Shown piece by piece: positions 16,945-26,333 of a stretch of DNA of 63,976 nucleotides; positions within the stretch are counted from its first letter, which is position 1; every line of letters begins with the position of its first letter. The notes under the pieces are model-generated. The model made no database searches. It was not told the DNA's origin and worked only from the letters and a program-made list of their open reading frames with translations. The position numbers and the translations under genes were made by a program. Origin of the DNA: an uncultured Bacteroidota bacterium (GTDB lineage: Bacteria; Bacteroidota; Bacteroidia; Chitinophagales; Chitinophagaceae); assembly GCA_903926855.1 (NCBI GenBank), contig CAIYKV010000038.1, positions 1 to 63,976 on the forward strand. Reading direction: 5' to 3'.

Positions 16945-18150
16945 TTATTTTACATCAGTAGTAATCAGTTGTCCATCGTACAAACTCTGATAACCATCGG
17001 TAATCAACAGATCACCTGCCTGTAAACCGCTGATCACTTCCAGTTTGTCGCCATAGAACTGACCGGTAACGATCATTCTTTTGCGGGCAATCATTTTGCC
17101 ATTTTCTTTTGCAGCTACCATAATATATTTTCCTTTTTCATCGGTTTGTTGTGTATTGATCGGAACGGTAATCGCATTGGCGGTACTATAATCCTGAATT
17201 CTAACCAATGCCACCTGGTTAGGATGGAAATCTTTGTCGGTTGGGATCTTAGATTCCACATAAAAACTGCGACTATTGGCATCAATCAGTTTACCGGAAA
17301 CAGAGATAGCGGCATCAATGGTTTTGTTGATATCAGGTAGGCTGATTTTTACATGACTGCCTACTTTCACGCGATCGATATAATTTTCAGGAATCTGGGT
17401 AGTTACTTTCAGATGGGTAGTATTCACAATTCTGATCTGCCCGATACCTGTAAACATTTCACCCACTTTTACATTTACATCTTCAGCCACACCGGTCACA
17501 TCGCTGTACACAGAAGTAAACTGGTATTGCTCCTTGGTAATTTTTAATTGTTCTTCTGCATTTTTTAACTGACCGGAAAGATTGTCTACATTATTTTTTG
17601 CAGTAATCAGTTGTACTTCGGTACCAATATTCTGGTCCCATAAGTTTTTTTGTTTCTGGTAAAGATTTTTCGCAAAATCCAGTTGCACTTTCAATGTTTG
17701 GATTCCCTGTTCAGCGGCCACAACACTTTGTCTGGCGATCGCATCATCGAGCTTCAATAATAATTGTCCTTTTGAAACATTGTCACCACGTTTTACGAAT
17801 AACTCTTTGATCTGTCCACCAGCGCCACGAGGCGTTACATAGGATATATTCTCAGATTCTACTTTTCCCTGCAGATCGATATAGTGTGTAAATGTTTCAG
17901 GCGCTAGAGGCTGAATAGTTACCAGTTTGGCTTTTTCTTCTTTGGCAGAAGCGGGATCCAGTTTGGCAATTTCTTTTTCGAGCGCAGTGATTTGGGTTAC
18001 TATCGTTACCTGTTGTTTTTTTAATTCGTCCAGTTTCGCTCTCTTTTCAGTAACGGCTGTATTACCGTTTTCAGTTTTGGCTCCGCAAGAAGCGAGCGTA
18101 ACAGCTGAAGCGATGAAAACAATTTGAATGATCTTTTGCATATAATTCAT
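16945..18150 (-). CDS. Efflux RND periplasmic adaptor (membrane fusion protein), lipoprotein
   Basis: Links the RND pump to the TolC channel. 401 aa. The lipobox TLASC (Cys22) predicts a lipid anchor. An unusual lysine-rich coiled coil (~30-65) precedes the lipoyl/barrel-sandwich domain (GQLLLKLDDAIARQSV), the helical hairpin, the beta-barrel (VGEMFTGIGQIRIVN) and the membrane-proximal domain ending in LITDGYQSLYDGQ. An alternative start three codons in (18141) would still leave the signal intact. It is 18 bp downstream of the TolC gene and before the pump gene on the same strand, so the three form one machine. Confidence 0.94.
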   Translation of the reverse strand: MNYMQKIIQIVFIASAVTLASCGAKTENGNTAVTEKRAKLDELKKQQVTIVTQITALEKEIAKLDPASAKEEKAKLVTIQPLAPETFTHYIDLQGKVESENISYVTPRGAGGQIKELFVKRGDNVSKGQLLLKLDDAIARQSVVAAEQGIQTLKVQLDFAKNLYQKQKNLWDQNIGTEVQLITAKNNVDNLSGQLKNAEEQLKITKEQYQFTSVYSDVTGVAEDVNVKVGEMFTGIGQIRIVNTTHLKVTTQIPENYIDRVKVGSHVKISLPDINKTIDAAISVSGKLIDANSRSFYVESKIPTDKDFHPNQVALVRIQDYSTANAITVPINTQQTDEKGKYIMVAAKENGKMIARKRMIVTGQFYGDKLEVISGLQAGDLLITDGYQSLYDGQLITTDVK

Positions 18151-18168
18151 TTTAAGTTTTGGTAGTGG

Positions 18169-19512
18169 TTAGATTTTTCCAATGGCTTTTAAATAATCGA
18201 TCCTGGCAATGATAGCACTATACAGCGCATTGATATAATTGGTTTGCGCTGTGATCAAATCGGTTTGCGCAGCGGTAATCTCTGTATTAGAGCCGGTTCC
18301 TATTTCAAACTTTTTACGGGTTTGAGAATACACCGTTTCTGCGAGTTCCATATTTTTCTTTTGGTAGGTCATTGTAGTAATGGCTGAAGAAAAATTGATC
18401 TTAGCCTGTTCTACATCATTATCAATCGAGAGTTTTAACTGATCAAGCTGGTTTTCTGTTTGCTTCAGTTCCAGGCGGGATTGTTTTACTTTCGCATCTT
18501 TTGCAAACCCACTGAAAATGGGCACAGACAGGTTTACGCCAATATAAGAAGTGGTAAACCAGTTACCTCCGCCAAAATCAAATTGATTACGCTGGGCATT
18601 TTTACTATACGAACCGGTTAATGACAGAGAAGGAAGATAGCTAAGCTGGTATCTTTTAATATTATACTCATTCAGCTTTTTAACCAAACCAAGGTATTGA
18701 AAATCTTTTCTGTCGCTGTACTGGTAAGCCGTATCCTTAGTTAAATCATCTTTAATCTGTGATTCGGAAATATTATCCAATAAGATCAGGGAGTCTTTTA
18801 CCGGCATACCCAGTAATGTTTTTAAACCGAGATAACCAATATTGATATTGTTCTGCGCTTTTGCTTTTTCGGTATGCAGGTTGGTGATTTGCACACTGAT
18901 TTTATCGAGATCGAGTTTTTCTGCAAAACCATTTTTGTACAACTCTTTGGTATCGTGTTCCAGTTTTTTCAACCGGTCGATATTTGCATCCAGCAGGTCT
19001 ATCTGTGTTTTACTTACTACCAGCTGGTAATAAATTTTATAGATATTAGTTTTGATGGTTTCCTCGGTTATTTCTGCATTCTTAACCTGGTAATCAATAG
19101 AAGTAGCCCGGGCTTGTAAGCCAACGAATACCTGGCCATCAAATAATACCTGTTGTAATTGTAACCCCGCACTGGCATTATACTTGGTTCCGAATTTTAC
19201 AGGGATATAGGTTCCGGCAGGCTGACCAAAGATTTCTCCCGGAATCAGCGATGTAGGAATATCTATATAATCAGTAAGTCCCATGGTACCGCTGATATTG
19301 GGTAATGCAGCTGCGGTTACGCCCCGATTAGATTGTTTCTGAATCTGTACACTTAGCAATGCATTTTTCACCTGTGCATTGTTTTTGCGTGCATAATCAA
19401 TGGCCTGCTGCACGGTAAATTCATGCCGTGTCAGATTTTGTGCTGTAAGCAGTCCCCCTGTTACCAACAAACAAATTAGTAATAGGGTTCTTTGTAGTCC
19501 TGGTTGGTTCAT
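18169..19512 (-). CDS. TolC-family outer-membrane channel of the efflux operon
   Basis: Outer-membrane exit duct of the tripartite pump. 447 aa with a signal peptide (TLLLICLLVTGGLLTAQ), then FTVQQAIDYARKNNAQVKNA as first OEP repeat and GTGSNTEITAAQTDLITAQT as second. Its start codon overlaps the stop of the upstream tetR gene by 4 bp (ATGA), which implies translational coupling. It is distinct in sequence from the orphan TolC-like protein at 10479-11771. Confidence 0.94.
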   Translation of the reverse strand: MNQPGLQRTLLLICLLVTGGLLTAQNLTRHEFTVQQAIDYARKNNAQVKNALLSVQIQKQSNRGVTAAALPNISGTMGLTDYIDIPTSLIPGEIFGQPAGTYIPVKFGTKYNASAGLQLQQVLFDGQVFVGLQARATSIDYQVKNAEITEETIKTNIYKIYYQLVVSKTQIDLLDANIDRLKKLEHDTKELYKNGFAEKLDLDKISVQITNLHTEKAKAQNNINIGYLGLKTLLGMPVKDSLILLDNISESQIKDDLTKDTAYQYSDRKDFQYLGLVKKLNEYNIKRYQLSYLPSLSLTGSYSKNAQRNQFDFGGGNWFTTSYIGVNLSVPIFSGFAKDAKVKQSRLELKQTENQLDQLKLSIDNDVEQAKINFSSAITTMTYQKKNMELAETVYSQTRKKFEIGTGSNTEITAAQTDLITAQTNYINALYSAIIARIDYLKAIGKI

Positions 19513-20132
19513 ACGGTTATTGTTTTTTGTCTGTGTTGCTTGTATTTATGTATTAATTTTTGACCTTTTGGAGTGGCGAGGCCAAATAAAAAGTTGTCGG
19601 TTGTTTCAATGATTAATGAAGCCAGATTATGTTTGCCCAACGGAAAAAGTTCCGGGTTAAATACAATGAAAATTGATACGAGGCGAAATCTGGCTATAAT
19701 ATCCGATTGTATTTCCTCCCGGTATAATTCTTCTTTTTTACCCCAGTCAAGGTTTTCACGAATGATGGCATATAAAAATTTGTTTTTGTGCTCAGTAAAT
19801 TTCCGGAATGCCCTGGGATGATATTTCTCCAGATCATAAATAACTGCCGGATTCATTTTCGTAAGCATTTCCTCAACCATATCTACCGAAATGAAAATTT
19901 CATGTATAGCATTCTCACTTCTTTGCCTGTGTGCCAAACATTCTGTTTTGTTTAAATTGATCTCAATGTCAATCACATCATCAACCAATGCATCTTTATC
20001 TGCGTAAAACTGGTAGATTGTTTTTTTGCTCATACCCAGATGATTGGCGATCTCATCCATGCTAACGCTCCGTATTCCGTAGCGCATAAAAAGCTCGTGG
20101 GCTTTGTTTAAAATTCTTTCCTGATGCTCCAT
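19509..20132 (-). CDS. TetR/AcrR-family regulator of the efflux operon
   Basis: A 207-aa repressor-type regulator from ATG 20132; a longer frame from 20192 would add a hydrophobic leader that overlaps the likely operator and is unlikely. The N-terminal helix-turn-helix is clear: RILNKAHELFMRYGIRSVSM then IANHLGMSKKTIYQFYADKD. The ligand-binding domain is divergent as usual. It is first in the operon and overlaps the TolC gene by 4 bp, so it should be autoregulatory. A perfect 8-bp inverted repeat lies 30-57 bp upstream. Confidence 0.93.
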   Translation of the reverse strand: MEHQERILNKAHELFMRYGIRSVSMDEIANHLGMSKKTIYQFYADKDALVDDVIDIEINLNKTECLAHRQRSENAIHEIFISVDMVEEMLTKMNPAVIYDLEKYHPRAFRKFTEHKNKFLYAIIRENLDWGKKEELYREEIQSDIIARFRLVSIFIVFNPELFPLGKHNLASLIIETTDNFLFGLATPKGQKLIHKYKQHRQKTITV

Positions 20133-20161
20133 ACTAAATAATATAAGGGGGTGTAAAACTA

Positions 20162-20189
20162 AGGAAACTTTAATTGTAACCGAAGTTTC
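20162..20189. promoter_or_regulatory. Candidate TetR operator upstream of the efflux operon
   Basis: GGAAACTT (20162-20169) and AAGTTTCC (20182-20189) are perfect inverted repeats with a 12-bp spacer, centre-to-centre 20 bp, 30 bases upstream of the tetR start. Size and place suit a TetR dimer or dimer pair. Binding is inferred. Confidence 0.55.
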
Positions 20190-20357
20190 CATGGAATTTT
20201 AAATGTAAAATTATTGTTAAGCGGTTATTTTGAGGGATAAATGAGGGCTTGCAAGAGCTATGGAAACCTGATTTTTACGATTTGCAATATTGTTGCGTAG
20301 ATTAAATTAAGGCCCTGATTGCTGAATTCTTAGTTATTTTACAGGTAATTCGCTTCT

Positions 20358-21023
20358 ATGAGTGTCCCCAAACCACCTTTAACGCTTCGTAGTTACCTGA
20401 AAAGACTGGTTAGGTATTTTTTCCAGGGGCTGATTGTATTGGCACCGATAGGCATTACGCTTTGGGTGGTTTTTGGGCTATTTAATTTTGTAGACAGCAT
20501 TTTACCCAATATTGTTCATGCTGTGGCGCCTGATTTGCTAGAAAAGGATGCGGCAGGAAATTTCAACAGGATACCCGGATTGGGCTTTATTGTGGTGATA
20601 GCCCTGGTATTATTTGTGGGCTGGTTCTCTTCATTATTCATGGTGAATCGACTGGTTTCTTTTCTGGATGGATTATTGGAAAAAACACCCGGTATTAAGT
20701 TTATCTATTCTGCTGTAAAAGATTTTCTGGAAGCTTTTGCCGGAAACAAGAAAAAATTTGATAAACCAGTAATGGTGAATGTAGATGCGGCTGATGTTTG
20801 GAGACTGGGGTTTATTACCCAGCAAAATGCCCATGAATTCGGAATGCCGGAACATGTAACGGTATATGTACCTCATTCATATGCTATTTCAGGCATCACT
20901 TATATTGTTCCCAGAGAAAGGATTCGTTTATTACCTAATCTAAGTGCTGCTGATGTGATGAAATATGCTGTATCCGGTGGCGTAACCGCTGTGCACGATA
21001 AGGAACATCACCAAGTTGATTAA
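20358..21023 (+). CDS. DUF502 family membrane protein
   Basis: A 221-aa inner-membrane protein of the DUF502 family. Two hydrophobic segments (FFQGLIVLAPIGITLWVVFG at about 18-37 and a second near 78-97, IVVIALVLFVGWFSSLFMVN) enclose a short periplasmic loop. The signature KTPGIKFIYSAVKDFLEAF and the later cytoplasmic beta-rich part (VTVYVPHSYAISGITYIVPR) are characteristic. The function of the family is not established. It precedes serC by 89 bp on the same strand. Confidence 0.88.
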   Translation: MSVPKPPLTLRSYLKRLVRYFFQGLIVLAPIGITLWVVFGLFNFVDSILPNIVHAVAPDLLEKDAAGNFNRIPGLGFIVVIALVLFVGWFSSLFMVNRLVSFLDGLLEKTPGIKFIYSAVKDFLEAFAGNKKKFDKPVMVNVDAADVWRLGFITQQNAHEFGMPEHVTVYVPHSYAISGITYIVPRERIRLLPNLSAADVMKYAVSGGVTAVHDKEHHQVD

Positions 21024-21111
21024 CGCAACCTCCCTGATCTAACCCCTTTTATCAAAAGCCCTCGTTTCATTACCTGCAAATCCTGTTACTTTGCTGTTTC
21101 AAGTAAGCGTT

Positions 21112-22182
21112 ATGAAACTGCATAATTTTAATTCTGGTCCCTCTATTTTGCCGCAACCTGTTCTGGAAGAAGCTTCCAAGGCGATTATTGATTTTAACGG
21201 AACGGGTTTATCCATATTGGAAATCGGGCATAGAACTGCCTGGTTTCAGGAAGTTTTACAAGAAGCCATTTCATCCGTAAAAAAATTAATGCAATTAAAC
21301 GATGACTATGAAGTCTTGTTTTTGCATGGCGGCGCCACCACACAGTTTATGCAGGTGCCCATGAATTTGTTAGATACAGAAGATACAGCTGCCTATTGTG
21401 ATAATGGCATCTGGGGAAGTAAGGCGGCCAAGGAAGCTGCTTTATTTGGCCATGTAAACATCGTGTCCAGCACATCTGATAAACAATACACTTATATCGA
21501 CAAACAGTTTATAACGCCCGATAATGCCAAATACCTGCATATCACTACTAACAATACAGTAGAAGGCACGCAATGGCACCAATACCCTGAAACATTGGTG
21601 CCCCTGGTGGCAGATATGAGTAGTGATATCTTCAGCAGACCGGTAGATTTTCAAAAATTCTCATTGATCTATGCGGGTGCTCAAAAAAATATGGGTGCTG
21701 CGGGTGTTAACCTGGTAGTGGTTAAGAAAGAAATACTGGGTAAAATCAGTCGCAGTATACCCACCATCATGAATTACCAGAAGCATATCGAAGCAGGATC
21801 ATTGATGAATACGCCACCGGTATTTGCGGTTTATGTAAGCATGTTAACGCTTAGATGGATACTGGCTGAGGGCGGACTGGTTGAAATGGAAAAAAGAACA
21901 CTGGCAAAATCTTCTCTTTTATATAATACACTTGATTCGCTACCTGTATTTCACCCCACGGTAGCCAAAGAAGACCGAAGTCAAATGAATGCTGTCTTCT
22001 TCCTCAGCGACAAAACCCTGGAAACCCCTTTCCTCGATCTGTGTAAACAGGAAGGAATGATTGGTGTAAAAGGCTACCGCACCGTTGGCGGGGTAAGGGT
22101 AAGCATGTATAACGCACTGCCATTGGAAAGTGTACAGGCATTCTGTCAATTGATGGAATATTTCGCATCTCGGAAAGGGTAA
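21112..22182 (+). CDS. serC: Phosphoserine aminotransferase
   Basis: Converts 3-phosphohydroxypyruvate and glutamate to phosphoserine (serine synthesis), and can act in pyridoxal synthesis. 356 aa from ATG 21112; a TTG-type extension from 21091 is not needed. Motifs: HNFNSGPSILPQPVLEEA at the N-terminus, LHGGATTQFMQVPMNL (phosphate contacts), the PLP Lys192 in LIYAGAQKNMGAAGV, and SLMNTPPVFAVYVSMLTLRW. In related genomes serC commonly neighbours serA and a DUF1015 gene; here the DUF1015 gene is 6.5 kb downstream with a lipid cluster between, and no serA is in the window. Confidence 0.96.
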   Translation: MKLHNFNSGPSILPQPVLEEASKAIIDFNGTGLSILEIGHRTAWFQEVLQEAISSVKKLMQLNDDYEVLFLHGGATTQFMQVPMNLLDTEDTAAYCDNGIWGSKAAKEAALFGHVNIVSSTSDKQYTYIDKQFITPDNAKYLHITTNNTVEGTQWHQYPETLVPLVADMSSDIFSRPVDFQKFSLIYAGAQKNMGAAGVNLVVVKKEILGKISRSIPTIMNYQKHIEAGSLMNTPPVFAVYVSMLTLRWILAEGGLVEMEKRTLAKSSLLYNTLDSLPVFHPTVAKEDRSQMNAVFFLSDKTLETPFLDLCKQEGMIGVKGYRTVGGVRVSMYNALPLESVQAFCQLMEYFASRKG

Positions 22183-22253
22183 TTGGATAAACGGTAGGAT
22201 CCCTATCCGAATTCCCTTTAATTTTAGACCGAAATACGTTTTTAGTCCAAATT

Positions 22254-22847
22254 ATGATCATTACCAAAGACGATACCATACGGGAAGAGATCATGGAACA
22301 TGCCCAGATTCTCTTTCGCCAATTTGGTTTGAAAAAAACCACGATGGAAGATATTGCCAAATCCATGGGTAAGGGCAAGAGCACTTTGTATTATTATTTC
22401 TGTAGTAAGGAAGAAATATTTGATGCGGTAATATTAAAAGAAATGGGAGAAGTGTTTGCGGATGTTTCGATAGCAGTAACCAAAGCCTGCACCGCAGAAG
22501 AAAAACTGAAAGCGTTTACCTTAACCAAGATCAGGTCTGTTCAAAAAAAAGCAAACCTATATAAGATTATCAATGGTGAAATGCAGGATAGTTTTCGTTG
22601 TATCAAAACCCTGAGTTCCGAATATCATCTTCGTGAGATAAAGCTAGTAAAATCCATTTTGCAATTTGGGGTAGCGAACGGTGAGTTCACAGAACTCATT
22701 ATAAAAGAGCTGGACGTTTTGCCGGCAGTAATGGTGAGTTCCTTACATGGCATTGAAAGAGATCTTTTTATAGATGGGAAGTTTGGAAAACTGGAGAAAA
22801 GAATGGGTGCGATCATGGGTATCATGATGAACGGATTAAAAAAATGA
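22254..22847 (+). CDS. TetR/AcrR-family transcription regulator
   Basis: A 197-aa regulator. The DNA-binding domain is at residues ~10-55: REEIMEHAQILFRQFGLKKT, MEDIAKSMGKGKSTLYYYFC. The C-terminal ligand domain is unassigned. Two near-direct repeats, TTTTAGACC (22222-22230) and TTTTAGTCC (22240-22248), lie just before its start, 18 bp apart, and could be an operator. It is 71 bp upstream of the PgpA-like gene on the same strand, making it the best local candidate to control the membrane-lipid cluster; that is positional inference. Confidence 0.9.
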   Translation: MIITKDDTIREEIMEHAQILFRQFGLKKTTMEDIAKSMGKGKSTLYYYFCSKEEIFDAVILKEMGEVFADVSIAVTKACTAEEKLKAFTLTKIRSVQKKANLYKIINGEMQDSFRCIKTLSSEYHLREIKLVKSILQFGVANGEFTELIIKELDVLPAVMVSSLHGIERDLFIDGKFGKLEKRMGAIMGIMMNGLKK

Positions 22848-22917
22848 GACAGGCAGCATCTGTCTGGGTTTCATGAATAGCAGGAATAATTTTTTATTTT
22901 GAAACGATTCAATAGCT

Positions 22918-23376
22918 ATGATACAACCTCTTAAATGGATAGCAAGCTGTATGGGAATCGGCTACCTGAAAGGGGGAGGAAGCATTGCGGCTTTGCTTAC
23001 CGGTATTATCTGGTATGTAACGCTGACCGGTAAAACTGTAAACGGAATGGTTTTGCCGCTGATTACTGGCATCATCATTATAGTGGGAATATTTTCCGGT
23101 AATCAACTGGAACGTATCTGGGGTAAGGATAGTTATAAAATAGTGATTGATGAAGTAGCCGGTATGTGTATCACATTGCTGTTTATTCCGGTAAACTGGC
23201 AATATGGTTTGACTGGCTGGATCCTGTTTCGCTTTTTTGATATTGTAAAACCATTGTATATCCGAAAAATGGAATTATTGCCGGGTGGATACGGTGTGAT
23301 GATGGACGATATACTGGCAGGATTGTATGCCAATATTTTATTAAGCCTGGTAATATGGGTAATGCATAGCTTATGA
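22918..23376 (+). CDS. PgpA-like phosphatidylglycerophosphatase A family phosphatase
   Basis: A 152-aa membrane phosphatase of the PgpA family, which removes phosphate from phosphatidylglycerophosphate or, in inositol-lipid clusters of Bacteroidota, from phosphatidylinositol phosphate. Family hallmarks are GIGYLKGGGSIAALL, YKIVIDEVAGMCITLLFIP (catalytic acidic pair), RFFDIVKPL and GGYGVMMDDILAGLYAN. Three to four membrane segments. Its end overlaps the GtrA gene by 4 bp. The nearby CDP-alcohol phosphatidyltransferase could make its substrate, which favours a role outside the general cardiolipin/PG pathway. Confidence 0.85.
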   Translation: MIQPLKWIASCMGIGYLKGGGSIAALLTGIIWYVTLTGKTVNGMVLPLITGIIIIVGIFSGNQLERIWGKDSYKIVIDEVAGMCITLLFIPVNWQYGLTGWILFRFFDIVKPLYIRKMELLPGGYGVMMDDILAGLYANILLSLVIWVMHSL

Positions 23377-23750
23377 TCAGATTTTTGAAAGCACAGGCTT
23401 CATCATTTATTGCAACGGCAGTTGATTTTGCAGTAACTGTGTTTTTGAAAGAAGTGTTGAAATTCTGGTACCTGCTGGCAAGTTTTATCGGCACATTTTC
23501 AGGGGGTGTGGTTAATTTTTTATTAGGGAGAAAATGGGTATTTGAATCAACCCAGGGAAGGGCGCATATTCAGTTTGGAAAATATCTGCTGGTATGGATA
23601 GGCAATCTGGTACTGAATGCCGGCGGGGTATTTGTATTGACAAATTATATCGGGTCGAGTTATATCGTATCAAAGATCATCGTGTCTGTGTTAGTAGGTA
23701 TTTTTTATAATTATCTGTTACACAAAAGATTTGTATTTAAACAGGGATAA
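23373..23750 (+). CDS. GtrA-family membrane protein
   Basis: A 125-aa protein with four predicted membrane helices in the GtrA arrangement: FIATAVDFAVTVFLKEVL, ASFIGTFSGGVVNFLLGRKW, KYLLVWIGNLVLNAGGVFVL, and the end SVLVGIFYNYLLHKRFVFK. GtrA proteins are thought to help move polyprenyl- or lipid-linked sugars across the membrane. Coupled by 4-bp overlap to the PgpA-like gene and by 1-bp overlap (TAATG) to the next gene. Confidence 0.9.
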   Translation: MIRFLKAQASSFIATAVDFAVTVFLKEVLKFWYLLASFIGTFSGGVVNFLLGRKWVFESTQGRAHIQFGKYLLVWIGNLVLNAGGVFVLTNYIGSSYIVSKIIVSVLVGIFYNYLLHKRFVFKQG

Positions 23751-26305
23751 TGAGGGGGAAAACTAAAACGAAAGGAAGGATTTGGATCATACTACTGCTG
23801 CTGGCTGGCTATATTCCCGCGCTTGCACAAACCGTTGTGGAAGGGATCGTTACAGATAAAATCAGTAAACAACCTTTGCAATATGTGAGTGTGGTTTTTA
23901 AGGGAGGACGTGGAACGGTAACTGATAGTGTGGGGCATTTTATGTTGCGTTCATCTGGCAATACGGGTAACCTTGTTCAGATTACTTATGTAGGATATAA
24001 AATGGTGTTAAGAACGATTGTGCCTGCTATATCGCAAACGATCAACATTGAAATGGAAACCGACCCCAAGGCAACCAATAATGTAACCGTAAGCACCAAC
24101 AAAAGAGCTCCCTACAGAAATAAAAATAATCCGGCCGTTGAGCTGATCAGGCGCGTAATTGAAAACAAGCCCATTAACCGGGCCGAGCATTACGATTATG
24201 TACAGTATGAGCAGTATGAGAAAATGGAAGTATCCATCAGTAATGTATCGGAGAAACTTACCAAATCTAAACTGCTGAAAAATTACCAGTTCATTTTTGA
24301 AAACAGGGATACCACCAAAGTAGAAGGCAAAGCACTGCTGCCCGTATATCTTCAGGAAACACTTTCGCAAAAATATTATCGGAAAAAACCTGAGAAAACG
24401 AAAACCATTGTACTGGCACAAAAACAGGTAAACTATGGTGAATATATTGATAATGCCGGCGTAAGCAGTTACCTGAACCGGCTGATTATGGATATTGATA
24501 TTTATGATAATAATATCCCCTTGTTTACCTATGAGTTTCTTAGTCCCATTGCAGATCTCGCCCCCACTTTTTACATGTATTATATCCGGGATACAATAAC
24601 GGATGCGAGCGGACAGAAACTGATCAAACTCTATTTTACGCCACGTAATACAAATGACCTTTTATTCAGGGGGAATATGTATATAACACTGGATGGTAAT
24701 TATTCAATTCAGAAAATGAATATGTTTCTGAGTAAGAATGCCAATCTAAACTGGGTAAGAGAATTACATATTGACCTTGATTTTGAAAAAAGTGAGGATA
24801 GTCGCTATCACCTGAGTAAAAGTAATATCATGGCAGATGCCAGTGTTACGAAGAATTCCGGTACCGGGTTCTTTGGGGAAAGAACAGTCTCTTATAAAAA
24901 TTTTACGATCAATCATCAACAAGCAGATACTTTATATGATGGTCCCGCTTTGGTTACTACCGATAAAGCCAATTTACACCCGGATAGTTATTGGGAGAAA
25001 AATAGACACGATACACTTACGCGTACAGAAGCAAAAGTGTACAACAATATTGATAGTCTGGAGAAAATGCCTTCTTTCAGAAGAACACTGGCGTTTCTTA
25101 GTTTTCTGTTAGCCGGATACACATCAATAGGCGGTTTTGAAATTGGTCCGGCAGCAGCCTTCTACAGTTTTAATCCTGTAGAAGGATTTAAACTAAGGCT
25201 TGGTGGTCGCACCACACCCAAATTCAATAAACGTTTATATTTTGAAACCTATGGGGCGTATGGTTTTAAAGATCAGCAATGGAAATATTATTTAAGTACC
25301 ACCTATTCACTCAATAATAAATCTATCTATAGCTATCCGCTGAATTATATCAAGGCAAGTATACAGCATGACACAAAAATTCCAGGACAGGATCTTCAAT
25401 TTGTATCGGAAGATAATTTCCTGTTATCTTTTAAAAGAGGGGTAAACGATAAATGGTTGTATAATACAAACCTTAGGCTTGATTATGTACATGAATTTGA
25501 TAATCATCTTTCCTATACACTAGGTTTTAAAAACTGGAAGCAACAACCTGCGGGATCTATTATTTATATAGTATCTGAAAATGGAACCGATGTAAATCTA
25601 TCCAGTGTAACCACCACTGAATTTTCAGGTGAATTGCGTTGGGCACCACATGAACAATTTTATCAGGGAAAAGTATACAGGATCCCTATCGTGAATAAGT
25701 ACCCGATATTTACCATGCGTTTTATTGCGGGTGTAAAAGGGATTTTGAACAGTGCGTATAATTACCAGAATATCAATCTGCGAATGGAAAAGCGAGCTTT
25801 TCTTTCACAATTAGGATATAGCGATCTTATATTGGAAGGAGGATATATATTTGGAAAACTACCCTATCCTTTAATGACCGTACACCATGCCAACCAAACT
25901 TATGCGTACCAGCTCAATTCCTATAACCTGATGAATTTCCAGGAATTTGTGAGCGATCATTTTACAGCATTAAGTATCGACCACCATTTTAACGGGTTGT
26001 TCTTTAACAGAGTGCCTCTGTTACGAAAACTAAAACTACGTGAAGTGATGTCATTAAAATTATTATATGGAGGTGTCAGGACTGAGAATAACCCAGCAGT
26101 TGACCCTACTTTGATCAAGTATCCCACTTTGAATGGGTTGCCAACCACTTTCTCTTTAGATAAACATCCTTATATAGAAGGGAGTGTAGGTGTTGCCAAT
26201 ATCTTTAAATTGATAAGGGTGGATCTGGTAAGACGATTCAATTATCTTACCAACCCGAATGTAACTGAGTGGGGCATCAGGGCCAGGTTTAAATTTGATT
26301 TTTAA
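23750..26305 (+). CDS. DUF5686 outer-membrane protein with CarboxypepD_reg-like domain
   Basis: An 851-aa exported protein. A signal peptide (IWIILLLLAGYIPALAQ) is followed by a carboxypeptidase-regulatory-like beta-sandwich (~28-105, VVEGIVTDKISKQPLQYVSV) and then the DUF5686 region, whose second half is rich in alternating aromatic strands typical of a beta-barrel and ends in Asp-Phe, as outer-membrane barrels do. Function unknown. It starts within the stop of the GtrA gene. Position in a lipid cluster hints at a role in envelope lipid transport or surface display, but nothing in the sequence proves it. Confidence 0.85.
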   Translation: MRGKTKTKGRIWIILLLLAGYIPALAQTVVEGIVTDKISKQPLQYVSVVFKGGRGTVTDSVGHFMLRSSGNTGNLVQITYVGYKMVLRTIVPAISQTINIEMETDPKATNNVTVSTNKRAPYRNKNNPAVELIRRVIENKPINRAEHYDYVQYEQYEKMEVSISNVSEKLTKSKLLKNYQFIFENRDTTKVEGKALLPVYLQETLSQKYYRKKPEKTKTIVLAQKQVNYGEYIDNAGVSSYLNRLIMDIDIYDNNIPLFTYEFLSPIADLAPTFYMYYIRDTITDASGQKLIKLYFTPRNTNDLLFRGNMYITLDGNYSIQKMNMFLSKNANLNWVRELHIDLDFEKSEDSRYHLSKSNIMADASVTKNSGTGFFGERTVSYKNFTINHQQADTLYDGPALVTTDKANLHPDSYWEKNRHDTLTRTEAKVYNNIDSLEKMPSFRRTLAFLSFLLAGYTSIGGFEIGPAAAFYSFNPVEGFKLRLGGRTTPKFNKRLYFETYGAYGFKDQQWKYYLSTTYSLNNKSIYSYPLNYIKASIQHDTKIPGQDLQFVSEDNFLLSFKRGVNDKWLYNTNLRLDYVHEFDNHLSYTLGFKNWKQQPAGSIIYIVSENGTDVNLSSVTTTEFSGELRWAPHEQFYQGKVYRIPIVNKYPIFTMRFIAGVKGILNSAYNYQNINLRMEKRAFLSQLGYSDLILEGGYIFGKLPYPLMTVHHANQTYAYQLNSYNLMNFQEFVSDHFTALSIDHHFNGLFFNRVPLLRKLKLREVMSLKLLYGGVRTENNPAVDPTLIKYPTLNGLPTTFSLDKHPYIEGSVGVANIFKLIRVDLVRRFNYLTNPNVTEWGIRARFKFDF

Positions 26306-26333
26306 TTATTGAGATATAGAAACAGACTAATTA

